A stretch of DNA of 8,271 nt from an uncultured Collinsella sp. (GCA_902496005.1 CABUZI010000073.1:1-8271), one strand, 5' to 3'; positions 1 to 6,392 are shown, numbered from the stretch's first letter. The notes: generated from the sequence alone by a model not told the origin. A program made the numbers and translations.

Positions 1-1
1 C

Positions 2-601
2 CTCCCCGTGGTTATGGGCGACGGTAGTGAAGTCTACGAGCGCTGCCGAGAGCTCGACTGCCCGCCGTTCACCCTTGTCGCCATCGGAGGACTCGATTGG
101 AATCGCGAGCTGAGCCCCTGGGAATGTGAGGGAACTATACGAGATGCCGAGCCCTTTGGTGGACAGGCTGCTGGTTTTCTTGACGAGTTGTTGAAGCAGA
201 TAATCCCAGAGGCCGAATCATCGCTCCCGCAACCGCCCACCTGGCGCGGCGTTGTCGGCTATTCGTTGGCGGGTCTTTTTGCACTGTGGGCACTTTGGCA
301 AACAGATGTCTTTGAGCGCGCGGCGAGTGCATCGGGGTCGCTGTGGTTCCCCGGCTTTATCGACTACGCGCGTGAGCGCACGATGACAGCCACGCCCGAC
401 GCCGCCTATCTGTCGCTCGGTAAAAAGGAAACCAAGACGCCCAACCGCATGATGCGGCACGTACTCGACGACACGCGCGCGATGGAAGAGCTGTTTATAG
501 AGCGTGACATTCCAACAACGCTGGAGCTCAACCCCGGCAATCACTTTGCCCAAACTGACCTGCGCATGGCGCGCGGCATCCACTGGATACTGACGCATTA
601 A
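2..601 (+). CDS. Alpha/beta-hydrolase of the putative esterase (esterase D-like) family, 5'-truncated
   Basis: This is the C-terminal part of a serine hydrolase; the frame is open to the window edge, so the true start lies upstream. Counting from the GTG at base 8 (197 residues), the nucleophile elbow GYSLAG places Ser86. It is followed by SASGSLWF (107-114), typical of the COG2819/PF00756 esterase group. The probable catalytic His179 sits in GNHF near the C-terminus. The opening stretch (VVMGDG) resembles the first core strand of this fold, so perhaps 30-60 residues are missing, judging by usual family length. No signal peptide can be assessed. The family cleaves acyl esters (S-formylglutathione, siderophore or sugar esters); the substrate cannot be told here. 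The gene converges on the permease gene and ends directly in a strong hairpin terminator. An internal GTG or ATG start (bases 8, 14) is possible but unlikely, because it would cut a core strand and I see no ribosome-binding site. Confidence 0.8.
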   Translation, partial: LPVVMGDGSEVYERCRELDCPPFTLVAIGGLDWNRELSPWECEGTIRDAEPFGGQAAGFLDELLKQIIPEAESSLPQPPTWRGVVGYSLAGLFALWALWQTDVFERAASASGSLWFPGFIDYARERTMTATPDAAYLSLGKKETKTPNRMMRHVLDDTRAMEELFIERDIPTTLELNPGNHFAQTDLRMARGIHWILTH

Positions 602-641
602 AAATGGCGTCCACGCGTACATACGCATGGACGCCATTTTT
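600..641. terminator. Bidirectional intrinsic terminator between convergent genes
   Basis: A 14-bp perfect stem (600-613 with 628-641) begins in the esterase stop codon. It has an A-tract on its left foot and five T on its right foot, so it can terminate transcription in both directions. Inside, after one mismatch (614/627), GCGT (615-618) pairs with ACGC (623-626) around the tetraloop ACAT. The permease gene stops 20 bp to the right on the opposite strand, so one hairpin serves both genes. Confidence 0.92.
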
Positions 642-661
642 AATTTGGCTGAACGCAGCTG

Positions 662-1996
662 CTATTCAGCAGTCTCCTCAAGCTCGGAAGTATCGAACTC
701 AAAGTCATTACCGGGCAGGATGGCGTTGAGCACAATGCCCACCAGCGAGCCCACGGCAAGGCCCGAAAGCGAAATCGTCACGCCGCCCAGCTCCAGCACG
801 ATGGCACCGGCGGTACTGTAGGCAATGCCGAGCGAAAGCACGAGCACCAGAGCCGCCACCAGCACGTTGCGGTTGTTCTGGAAATCAACCTGATTCTCGA
901 TGAGGTTACGCACGCCAACGGCGCTGATCATGCCGTAGAGCACGAGTGACACACCGCCGATAACGCACGCCGGCATAGCAGCGATCGCAGCAGCAAACTT
1001 GGGGCAGAACGAAAGCACGATGGCACAGCAGGCGGCAATGCGAATCACGCGCGGGTCGAACACACGCGTAAGCGCAAGCACGCCGGTGTTCTCGCCATAC
1101 GTGGTGTTGGCCGGAGCGCCAAAGAGCGACGCCAAGATGGTCGCCAGGCCATCGCCGAGCAGGGTACGGTGCAGACCGGGATCGGCAATGTAATTGCGTT
1201 CGCAGGTAGAGCCAATGGCGGAGATATCGCCAATGTGCTCAATCATGGTCGCAAAGGCCAGCGGCATGATGGTGATGATGGCCGTCGTGGCAAGACCGCT
1301 ATCGAGCTGCGGGCCAAAGAGCGCAAACACGGTGTTGTCCCACACGATGGGCAGACCGACCCACGGAGCGGCGGCAACGCCCGAAAAATCGACCTCACTC
1401 AACGCAGCCGCAACGGCATAGCTCACCACAACGCCCAGCAAAATCGGCACGATCTTGACCATGCCGCGGCCCCAAATATTGCAGATGATGATGACGGCCA
1501 CAGCGACAGCGGCGACAAGCCAGTTGGTCTGGCAGTTGGCGATGGCAGAGCTCGCTAGGATCAGGCCGATGGAAATGACGATGGGGCCGGTCACCACCGG
1601 CGGGAAGAAACGCATAACGCGCTTGGCGCCAAAGGCGCGGAACAGGGCCGCGAGCACCGGATAGAGCAGGCCGGCACAAGCTACGCCCAGGCAGGCGTAG
1701 GGCAAAAGCTCGGTCTCGCCGTTGGGCGCGATTGCGGCATAACCGGCAATAAAGGCAAACGATGAGCCCAAAAATGCCGGCACCTTACCGCGCGATAGAA
1801 AATGAAACAGCAGCGTGCCGATGCCGGCGAACAGAAGCGTCGCCGAAACGGAAAGGCCGGTGAGCACGGGCACGAGCACCGTGGCTCCGAACATCGCAAA
1901 CATGTGTTGCAAACCCAACACAAACATGCGCGGGCGGCCGAGCGATGACGCATCGTAGATGGCATTGGTGACGGCGGGCGTCGAGGATTGGGACAT
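662..1996 (-). CDS. uraA: Uracil permease, NCS2 (nucleobase:cation symporter-2) family
   Basis: Integral membrane transporter of 444 residues that imports uracil (or a related nucleobase) with protons. It is hydrophobic throughout; the family has 14 membrane segments in two inverted repeats. The signature half-helix motifs are present: PAFLGSSFAF (73-82) in the TM3 region, MIEHIGDISAIG (251-262) with Glu253, and NTTYGENTGVLALTRV (297-312) with Glu302. The 49-residue spacing of these glutamates equals that of the substrate-binding E241 and E290 of E. coli UraA, and the YGEN-G-LALTRV form favours uracil over xanthine or urate. The C-terminal tail after about 430 is acidic. The ATG at 1996 is preceded by GAAAGGA about 6 bp upstream. 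It is 123 bp downstream of the methyltransferase gene on the same strand and has its own probable promoter region. pyrP would be an equally fair symbol. The family is very secure; the exact nucleobase is inferred. Confidence 0.93.
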   Translation of the reverse strand: MSQSSTPAVTNAIYDASSLGRPRMFVLGLQHMFAMFGATVLVPVLTGLSVSATLLFAGIGTLLFHFLSRGKVPAFLGSSFAFIAGYAAIAPNGETELLPYACLGVACAGLLYPVLAALFRAFGAKRVMRFFPPVVTGPIVISIGLILASSAIANCQTNWLVAAVAVAVIIICNIWGRGMVKIVPILLGVVVSYAVAAALSEVDFSGVAAAPWVGLPIVWDNTVFALFGPQLDSGLATTAIITIMPLAFATMIEHIGDISAIGSTCERNYIADPGLHRTLLGDGLATILASLFGAPANTTYGENTGVLALTRVFDPRVIRIAACCAIVLSFCPKFAAAIAAMPACVIGGVSLVLYGMISAVGVRNLIENQVDFQNNRNVLVAALVLVLSLGIAYSTAGAIVLELGGVTISLSGLAVGSLVGIVLNAILPGNDFEFDTSELEETAE

Positions 1997-2119
1997 GGAA
2001 GTCCTTTCATGATGGAAGGGCGATCAGGCATATCGGATAACCTGCCCGAACGATACGATCCGAACCATTGTACGTGATACGCCATGTCTCGCACGCACCG
2101 TCACCTGCGAACGGTAGCG
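1997..2119 (-). promoter_or_regulatory. Permease leader and probable promoter region
   Basis: Gap between the methyltransferase stop and the permease start. On the minus strand a TACAAT -10-like box lies at 2072-2067, without a convincing -35 box. It would give a leader of roughly 60 nt. The leader contains CAGG and CCTG half-arms around TTATCCGATATG, which could form a small hairpin, and GAAAGGA just before the start. I see no clear terminator after the methyltransferase gene (only weak stems, no T-run) and no recognisable PyrR-type binding loop, so partial read-through from upstream is possible. Confidence 0.3.
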
Positions 2120-3253
2120 TTACTTCCAAACGCGCTCGGCAATGCGCTTGACCAGCGCGATCTTTGCCCACTGTTCGTCCTCGGTCAGTTTGTTGCCAAT
2201 CTCGCAGCTGGCAAAGCCGCACTGGGGCGACAGGTACAGGTTCTCGAGCGGCACATACTTTGCGGCCTCGTGGATACGTTCGACGATAACGTCCTCGTCC
2301 TCAAGCTCAGCCGCCTTTGTAGTAATCAGTCCCAGCACCACCTTCTTGCCGGGGGCAACGTACTTGAGCGGCTCAAAACCACCGGCGCGGGGCGTGTCGA
2401 ACTCCAGATAGAACGCATCGACGTTCTCATGTGCGAACAGGTACGGCGCGATGGGGTCGTAGCCGCCCTCAAAAGCATAGGTGGAGTGATAGTTGCCGCG
2501 GCACACGTGCGTGTTGATAACCAGATCGTCGGGCTTGTCCGCGATTGCGTCATTGTTGAGCGCCACACCTAGCTCGGACACCTTTTGCAGGTCAACCGGA
2601 CTCATGCCGGTCTTGGACACAAAGTCGGTATCGCAATAGATGCCCCAGGTGCAGTCATCAAATTGGATGTTGCGGCAGCCCGCGGCATACAGGTCGGCAA
2701 TCACGGTGCGGTATGCTGCGGCAATGGCATCGGCGAGCTCTTCGTCGGTCTTATAGACGGCGCGCAGGCTCTCCTGCTGGCCATCACAGCGGTCGAGCGT
2801 GACTTCAGAGAACGTCTGGATCGGCGCCGGAATGGTTTGCCGTGCGACCTGGCCCTCCCCCTCGAGTGACTTGACAAATTTGAAGTGCTCGACGAACGGA
2901 TGGTTCTCGCCGCTAATGGGGCCGGTTACCACGGCGGTGTCGGCGGTAGTCTCCTCATCGTGAAACATGTAGCCCGTACGCGAGGCGCGGCGCTCAATGC
3001 CGTTGAGTCCCCACATAAAATCGAGGTGCCAGTAGCTGCGGCGGAACTCGCCATCGGTGATCACCTGCAGGCCGGCGGCCTTCTGCTTGGCCACCAAATC
3101 GCGAATGGCATCGTCCTCGACGGCCTTAAGGCCGGAATCGTCGAGTTTACCCGCGACATAGGCGGCACGGGCATCCTTTACAGCCTGCGGACGAAGAAAA
3201 CTGCCGACGATATCGGCACGAAACGGCGCGTTCGGTTGAATCGAAGTGCTCAT
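2120..3253 (-). CDS. MetE C-terminal-like cobalamin-independent methyltransferase (YxjG/YxjH type)
   Basis: A 377-residue single-domain protein homologous to the catalytic (zinc) half of methionine synthase MetE; it lacks the N-terminal half of the usual 750-residue enzyme. It probably methylates homocysteine or a related thiol in the cytoplasm. The expected zinc ligands are visible: NTHVC (His249, Cys251), YLEFDTPRAG (Glu284) and SPQCGFAS (Cys345), matching H641/C643/E665/C726 of E. coli MetE in order. The N-terminus carries DIVGSFLRP (14-22). Where full MetE has a Q-DEP motif, this protein has QFDDCTWG (197-204), as in the YxjG/YxjH group, so the methyl donor may not be methyl-tetrahydrofolate polyglutamate. 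The ATG at 3253 is chosen because AAAGGGAGA lies about 5 bp upstream; an in-frame ATG at 3271 would cover this site. The gene lies downstream of a LysR gene and a T-N11-A palindrome. The family is sure; the reaction is inferred. Confidence 0.85.
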   Translation of the reverse strand: MSTSIQPNAPFRADIVGSFLRPQAVKDARAAYVAGKLDDSGLKAVEDDAIRDLVAKQKAAGLQVITDGEFRRSYWHLDFMWGLNGIERRASRTGYMFHDEETTADTAVVTGPISGENHPFVEHFKFVKSLEGEGQVARQTIPAPIQTFSEVTLDRCDGQQESLRAVYKTDEELADAIAAAYRTVIADLYAAGCRNIQFDDCTWGIYCDTDFVSKTGMSPVDLQKVSELGVALNNDAIADKPDDLVINTHVCRGNYHSTYAFEGGYDPIAPYLFAHENVDAFYLEFDTPRAGGFEPLKYVAPGKKVVLGLITTKAAELEDEDVIVERIHEAAKYVPLENLYLSPQCGFASCEIGNKLTEDEQWAKIALVKRIAERVWK

Positions 3254-3339
3254 AGATATCTCCCTTTGCATTGGTTGCTTTACTGGGACAGAGTATGAGC
3301 GCTTATATGGTCATCGTAAAATATACGTTTATAACAGTT

Positions 3340-3362
3340 TGATATAGATGCTTCCTATATCA
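3340..3362. promoter_or_regulatory. Putative LysR-family operator (T-N11-A palindrome)
   Basis: Perfect inverted repeat: TGATATAG (3340-3347), 7-bp spacer, CTATATCA (3355-3362). Its core ATAG-N7-CTAT fits the T-N11-A consensus of LysR-type regulators (T3345, A3357). It is centred about 98 bp upstream of the methyltransferase start and sits just past the LysR stop codon. Possible minus-strand -10 boxes lie closer to the gene (TATATT at 3325-3320, TATAAG at 3307-3302). They would place the palindrome centre at roughly -40 to -60, where LysR activators normally bind. Weak -35 sequences would suit an activated promoter. The binding protein is inferred from adjacency. Confidence 0.6.
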
Positions 3363-3408
3363 GTCTGGACTGTCATAAAGAGACTTGAACCGTGCGGAGC
3401 ACAGCAGC

Positions 3409-4305
3409 CTAGATATGCTGACGAATCGCGTCGATATAGGCCCGACCGTAGCGCGTGAGCGTCGTGTTCTTGCGCGTGATGATGCCAATCTCCATGTACT
3501 CGTCCACGTCGAGCGGAATCGAGATAATGCCGGGGCCGTTGAGCTCGTGGCTGATCACGCCCGAGCATACCGTGTAGCCGTTGAGGCCCATGGCCAAATT
3601 GAACAACGTCGCACGGTCGCGCACGCGGATATTTTTGCGACGCTCGAACGTCGAGGTCAGCTCCTCGGAATAGTAAAACGAGTTGTAGCTGCCCTGCTCG
3701 TAGGACAGGAACGGGTAGTCTTCCAGATCCTCGAGCGTCACGCTGGAGCGGCCCGCCAGCGGATGGTCGGCGCAGACGAAGACATGCGGCGTGGCGCAGA
3801 AGAGCCCTTCGAACACGAGCTCGTTGGCGGCAAGCATGCGCTCGATGACCTCGCGATTGTGCTCCGACAGATACAGGATGCCGAGTTCGCTTTTCATATG
3901 CGCGACATCCTCGATAATTTCGTGGGTCTGCTCCTCGCGCAGGGTAAAGTCGTAGCGCGCGGCATCGAACTCGCGGATCACATCGACAAACGCATTAACG
4001 GCAAAGGAATAATGCTGGCAGCTCACACTAAAGTGCGGCACCTGCTCGGACGTGCCTTTGTACTTGCCCTCGAGCAGGTCGGCCTGGTCGAGCACCTGGC
4101 GCGCGTAGCCCAAGAAGGTCTCGCCTTCCTCGGACACAATGACGCCCTTGTTGGTGCGCTCAAAGATATGCACACCCATCTCGTTTTCGAGATCGCGAAT
4201 CGACGCGGTAATCGAGGGCTGCGACACAAAGAGCCGGCGCGAGGCCTCGGTGATGCTACCGCATTCGGCAACCTTAACAACATATCTGAGCTGCTGGAGC
4301 TTCAT
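3409..4305 (-). CDS. LysR-type transcriptional regulator (CpsY/MtaR-like)
   Basis: A 298-residue DNA-binding regulator. Residues 1-60 form a classic LysR winged helix-turn-helix (start MKLQQLRYVVKVAECGSITE, then ASRRLFVSQPSITASIRDLE). It is followed by a linker helix and a periplasmic-binding-protein-like effector domain (about 90-295). The N-terminal wording resembles streptococcal CpsY/MtaR regulators, which act on methionine genes. That fits the adjacent MetE-like gene, but the resemblance is from memory and the effector is unknown. The ATG at 4305 begins the canonical LysR N-terminus; the frame is open up to 4512, but that extension lies inside the HAD gene and is not LysR-like. The HAD stop codon runs straight into the ribosome-binding site (TAGGGAGAAGG), so translation is probably coupled. 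It probably acts on the T-N11-A palindrome downstream and may also regulate itself at a promoter further up. Confidence 0.92.
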   Translation of the reverse strand: MKLQQLRYVVKVAECGSITEASRRLFVSQPSITASIRDLENEMGVHIFERTNKGVIVSEEGETFLGYARQVLDQADLLEGKYKGTSEQVPHFSVSCQHYSFAVNAFVDVIREFDAARYDFTLREEQTHEIIEDVAHMKSELGILYLSEHNREVIERMLAANELVFEGLFCATPHVFVCADHPLAGRSSVTLEDLEDYPFLSYEQGSYNSFYYSEELTSTFERRKNIRVRDRATLFNLAMGLNGYTVCSGVISHELNGPGIISIPLDVDEYMEIGIITRKNTTLTRYGRAYIDAIRQHI

Positions 4306-4315
4306 AGCCTTCTCC

Positions 4316-5224
4316 CTAGACGTTCGTGACGCCAAAACCTGCCGCGTCCATTTGACGCATAAACGACGGCATCTCCCCCGTCGCGGCGCAGGCGGCAATC
4401 TGATGCAGAGCCCCGGCAACCGCATCATCTGCCGCAGCGCCAATATGCCAGCGTGCGGCAGCCGTGACGGCCTCGTTGGCATTGGCGACTGCAACGGAGT
4501 TAGGAACGGCATCGATCATGGGCAAATCGTTATCGGAATCGCCGAATACGGCCACCTCGTCGGGCGTCAGGCCCAAAGCGCGCGCCAGCTCCAGCGCAGC
4601 GCAGCCCTTGTCCCAACCAGCCGGAAGGATGTCGAACAGGCGCACTCGGTTGTTGGGAAACACAAGCGAGAGTTCCGGCACCTCAGCGGCAACGCGCTCA
4701 CGTAGCTCCGCGAGCTCCTCACGCGAACGGGCACTCCAGATATTCGCCTTAAACACCGACGCGTCATCGACGACGGGACGACATGGGGCCTCTTCGCCTT
4801 TGAGCCACGCGTTGCCGCCCGACTCCATGGCGCGACGAACGCGCTCGGGGTCACTCGTCACACAATGGGCATCGTTGCCCCAAAAGTCATCGCCCAGGCT
4901 GTAGACTTTTAGAAATGTATCGTCGGTCTCTTGCTCCAGATAGTCGGCCAAACGCATCAGAGCATCGTTGTCGATTGCGCGCGAGGCGACTACTTCGCCG
5001 TCAACAAACATCACCTGGCCGTTACAGAACGCACCGGTCGAATAACACCCGGAACGGTTTTTGAACATCCAGCCCATCGCGGACGGCTGACGACCCGAAA
5101 CCGGCCCAAAGTGCAAACCCGCCGCCTGCATGGCATGAATACCCTCAATGGCGTAGTCGCTGGCGCCGTCATGCCCGGCTGGAATCAGTGTATCGTCCAT
5201 ATCGGTCAGCACAAGTTTGATCAT
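4316..5224 (-). CDS. Cof-type HAD-IIB family phosphatase
   Basis: A 302-residue cytosolic HAD-superfamily hydrolase, of usual length for the Cof subfamily. All four catalytic motifs are present: DMDDTL (8-13; nucleophile Asp8, acid/base Asp10), PVSGR with Ser43, WDKG with Lys206, and FGDSDND (227-233; Mg2+ ligands Asp229 and Asp233). The IIB cap domain occupies about 85-195. Family members dephosphorylate small phosphometabolites such as sugar phosphates, FMN or PLP, usually with loose specificity; the substrate here cannot be told. The ATG at 5224 is preceded by GAGGGG with a 6-bp gap. It is the first gene of a two-gene unit with the LysR regulator (10-bp gap) and starts next to the palindromic element and a -10 box at 5261-5256. 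A metabolic link with the LysR regulator or the methyltransferase is possible but unproven. Confidence 0.9.
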   Translation of the reverse strand: MIKLVLTDMDDTLIPAGHDGASDYAIEGIHAMQAAGLHFGPVSGRQPSAMGWMFKNRSGCYSTGAFCNGQVMFVDGEVVASRAIDNDALMRLADYLEQETDDTFLKVYSLGDDFWGNDAHCVTSDPERVRRAMESGGNAWLKGEEAPCRPVVDDASVFKANIWSARSREELAELRERVAAEVPELSLVFPNNRVRLFDILPAGWDKGCAALELARALGLTPDEVAVFGDSDNDLPMIDAVPNSVAVANANEAVTAAARWHIGAAADDAVAGALHQIAACAATGEMPSFMRQMDAAGFGVTNV

Positions 5225-5255
5225 AGAGTCCCCTCGGTCATTCTTAATCCCATCT

Positions 5256-5283
5256 ATTGTACCGACCTGCCAAAAAGGGACAG
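5256..5283 (-). promoter_or_regulatory. Probable promoter of the HAD-LysR unit
   Basis: On the minus strand TACAAT (5261-5256, five of six consensus bases) lies 16 bp from CTGTCC (5283-5278, three of six). The -35 box falls inside the left arm of the palindromic element. The implied leader is about 25 nt and contains the GAGGGG site. Judged by eye only. Confidence 0.4.
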
Positions 5284-5366
5284 GTTTATTTCGGCAGGTT
5301 TCATCTGGGAAAACGCAAAGTCCCAGTTGTTACCTGCCAAAATAAACCTGTCCCTTTTTGGCAGGT
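5265..5366. repeat. BIME/REP-like double palindrome
   Basis: Two 35-bp arms (5265-5299 and 5332-5366) are inverted copies with a single difference (5292/5339). That pair is G-U in a minus-strand transcript and C-A in a plus-strand one. The 32-bp centre carries its own stem, CTGGGA (5305-5310) with TCCCAG (5321-5326). Each arm is also bounded by ACCTGCC and GGCAGGT, so each can fold alone: 11 bp in the right arm (5332-5342 with 5356-5366), 7 bp plus a mismatch and 3 more in the left. This two-level symmetry is what paired REP sequences (BIMEs) show. The arm core AAAAAGGGACAGGTTTATTT reminds me of repeats moved by REP-associated tyrosine transposases in other bacteria. No transposase is in the window, and I see no clear target duplication at the ends. 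Confidence 0.85.
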
Positions 5367-5376
5367 GCGCTAGTAT
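5348..5376 (+). promoter_or_regulatory. Probable promoter of the thiamine operon
   Basis: CTGTCC (5348-5353, three of six -35 bases) is followed after 17 bp by TAGTAT (5371-5376, four of six -10 bases). Transcription would start near 5383-5386, just ahead of the riboswitch P1 stem at 5394. The -35 box lies in the right arm of the palindromic element, mirroring the arrangement on its left. Position is well supported by the riboswitch; the exact boxes are inferred. Confidence 0.45.
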
Positions 5377-5393
5377 AGGGAACAACAGATTCG

Positions 5394-5485
5394 ATGCGGG
5401 AGTGCCGGCGGTGCAAACCACAAGGCTGAGAGGGCATGGGGCCCAATCCTTTGAACCTGTCAGTTAATGCTGGCGTAGGGAGCAT
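5394..5485 (+). promoter_or_regulatory. TPP riboswitch (THI element)
   Basis: All conserved blocks of the thiamine-pyrophosphate aptamer occur in order: GGGAGTGCC (5398-5406), GGCTGAGA (5424-5431), CTTTGAACCTG (5449-5459), TAATGC (5465-5470) and GCGTAGGGA (5473-5481). P1 is ATGC (5394-5397) with GCAT (5482-5485). A variable hairpin GGGC/GCCC (5432-5435, 5441-5444) fills the P3a position. Bound TPP should close P1 and favour the terminator that follows, shutting off thiM and the genes after it when thiamine is plentiful. Confidence 0.97.
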
Positions 5486-5496
5486 GCCGCCTTTAC

Positions 5497-5527
5497 AGGG
5501 GCGCTGTCTATGCACAGCGCCCCTTTT
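5497..5527 (+). terminator. Riboswitch-controlled intrinsic terminator
   Basis: An 11-bp perfect stem AGGGGCGCTGT (5497-5507) with ACAGCGCCCCT (5514-5524), loop CTATGC, followed by TTTT-CT. It lies 12 nt after the aptamer and 23 nt before the thiM start, as in a transcription-attenuation platform. Confidence 0.92.
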
Positions 5528-5528
5528 C

Positions 5529-5549
5529 TATGCCAAGGAGGCATGTGCA
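5529..5549 (+). promoter_or_regulatory. thiM ribosome-binding site in a hairpin loop
   Basis: AAGGAGG (5535-5541) stands 8 nt before the GTG at 5550 and decides that start. ATGCC (5530-5534) and GGCAT (5540-5544) form a 5-bp stem, plus a T-G pair, with AAGGA as loop. GGCATG (5540-5545) can alternatively pair with CATGCC (5483-5488) at the aptamer's 3' edge, overlapping the P1 strand. Confidence 0.6.
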
Positions 5550-6389
5550 GTGATTGATTCGGAACAGCTTAAGCAACATATGGTCAAGGCCGTGGAGGAG
5601 ATTCGCACCACCAATCCGATGGCCGGCTCCATCACCAACACGGTGACGATCGACTTTGTCGCCAACGCGCAGCTCGCTGTGGGTGGATCGGCCGCCATGG
5701 TCTATCTTCCCGACGAGGGCGAGGCGCTCGTTGCCGGCGGCGGCGCCATCTATCTCAATATGGGCACGCTCTTCCCCATCTACGAGCAGACGATTCCCCG
5801 CGCGGCCAAGGCGGCACACGACGCCGGCAAGCCCTGGGTGCTCGATCCGGTGGGTCTGGGCATCGGTAGCCTGCGCACCCAGTTGGTAAACGAGCTTAAG
5901 CAGTACAAGCCCGCCATCGTGCGCGGCAACGCCTCCGAGATCATCGCGCTCGCCGGCCTGTGGGGTCTTGAGGGCGAGGCGGCCGATCTGAGCCGCGTGC
6001 GCGGTGTCGATACCACCGACACGGTCGACGCCGCCCGCGATGCCGCCGTGGCGCTCGCCCGCTACACCGGCGGCGCCGTTGTGGTCTCGGGCGAAGTCGA
6101 CCTGATCACCGACGGCATGACCGTGGCCAAGTCCCACGGCGGCAGCCCGCTCATGTCCAAGATCACCGGTTGCGGCTGCTCGCAAGGCGGTGTGCTGGCT
6201 GTGTACGCCTGCGCTGCCGACCCGTTTACGGCCGCCGTCTGCGGCACCGCCGTCTACAACGTTGCCGGCTCGCGTGCCGCCGCTGTCGCCGACGCCCCGG
6301 CAAGCTTTAAGGTCGCCTTTATCGACGAGCTCTACCGCGCAACCGCCCAGGACATCGCCAACAACCAGCTCGACCTCGAGGAGGCATAG
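5550..6389 (+). CDS. thiM: Hydroxyethylthiazole kinase
   Basis: A 279-residue cytosolic kinase of the ribokinase-like fold. It phosphorylates 4-methyl-5-(2-hydroxyethyl)thiazole with ATP, the thiazole-salvage step of thiamine synthesis. Recognisable blocks are SITNTVTIDFVANAQLAVGG (27-46, substrate site), PWVLDPVGLG (95-104), IVRGNASEI (123-131) and ITGCGCSQGG (205-214). Cys210 there corresponds to the catalytic Cys of the usual TGxGC motif, at the anion hole. Length is normal for ThiM. The start is GTG at 5550, supported by AAGGAGG 8 nt upstream; the frame remains open far upstream through the riboswitch, but that stretch is leader RNA. It is first of three genes; the next ribosome-binding site (GAGGAGG, 6378-6384) lies within its last codons. 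Expression should be repressed by TPP through the riboswitch and terminator ahead. Confidence 0.96.
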   Translation: MIDSEQLKQHMVKAVEEIRTTNPMAGSITNTVTIDFVANAQLAVGGSAAMVYLPDEGEALVAGGGAIYLNMGTLFPIYEQTIPRAAKAAHDAGKPWVLDPVGLGIGSLRTQLVNELKQYKPAIVRGNASEIIALAGLWGLEGEAADLSRVRGVDTTDTVDAARDAAVALARYTGGAVVVSGEVDLITDGMTVAKSHGGSPLMSKITGCGCSQGGVLAVYACAADPFTAAVCGTAVYNVAGSRAAAVADAPASFKVAFIDELYRATAQDIANNQLDLEEA

Positions 6390-6392
6390 GCC

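Noticed and set aside
3254..3271. Upstream ATG for the methyltransferase gene
   Set aside because: The six extra codons cover the AAAGGGAGA site that serves the ATG at 3253.
3254..3408. SAM riboswitch or T-box ahead of the methyltransferase gene
   Set aside because: The gap is short and AT-rich, and none of the conserved S-box or T-box sequence blocks can be seen.
3385..4329. A 314-codon open frame on the plus strand across the LysR gene
   Set aside because: Antisense shadow of a secure LysR gene; no convincing start signal or family match.
4306..4512. In-frame N-terminal extension of the LysR gene
   Set aside because: It lies inside the HAD gene. The standard LysR N-terminus begins at the ATG at 4305 with its own ribosome-binding site.
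5265..5366. CRISPR or insertion-sequence end
   Set aside because: There are only two inverted copies, with no direct repeats with spacers, no cas gene, no transposase and no target duplication.
5436..5549. In-frame N-terminal extension of thiM
   Set aside because: It would translate through the riboswitch and terminator. The GTG at 5550 has AAGGAGG at a proper distance and gives the normal ThiM length.
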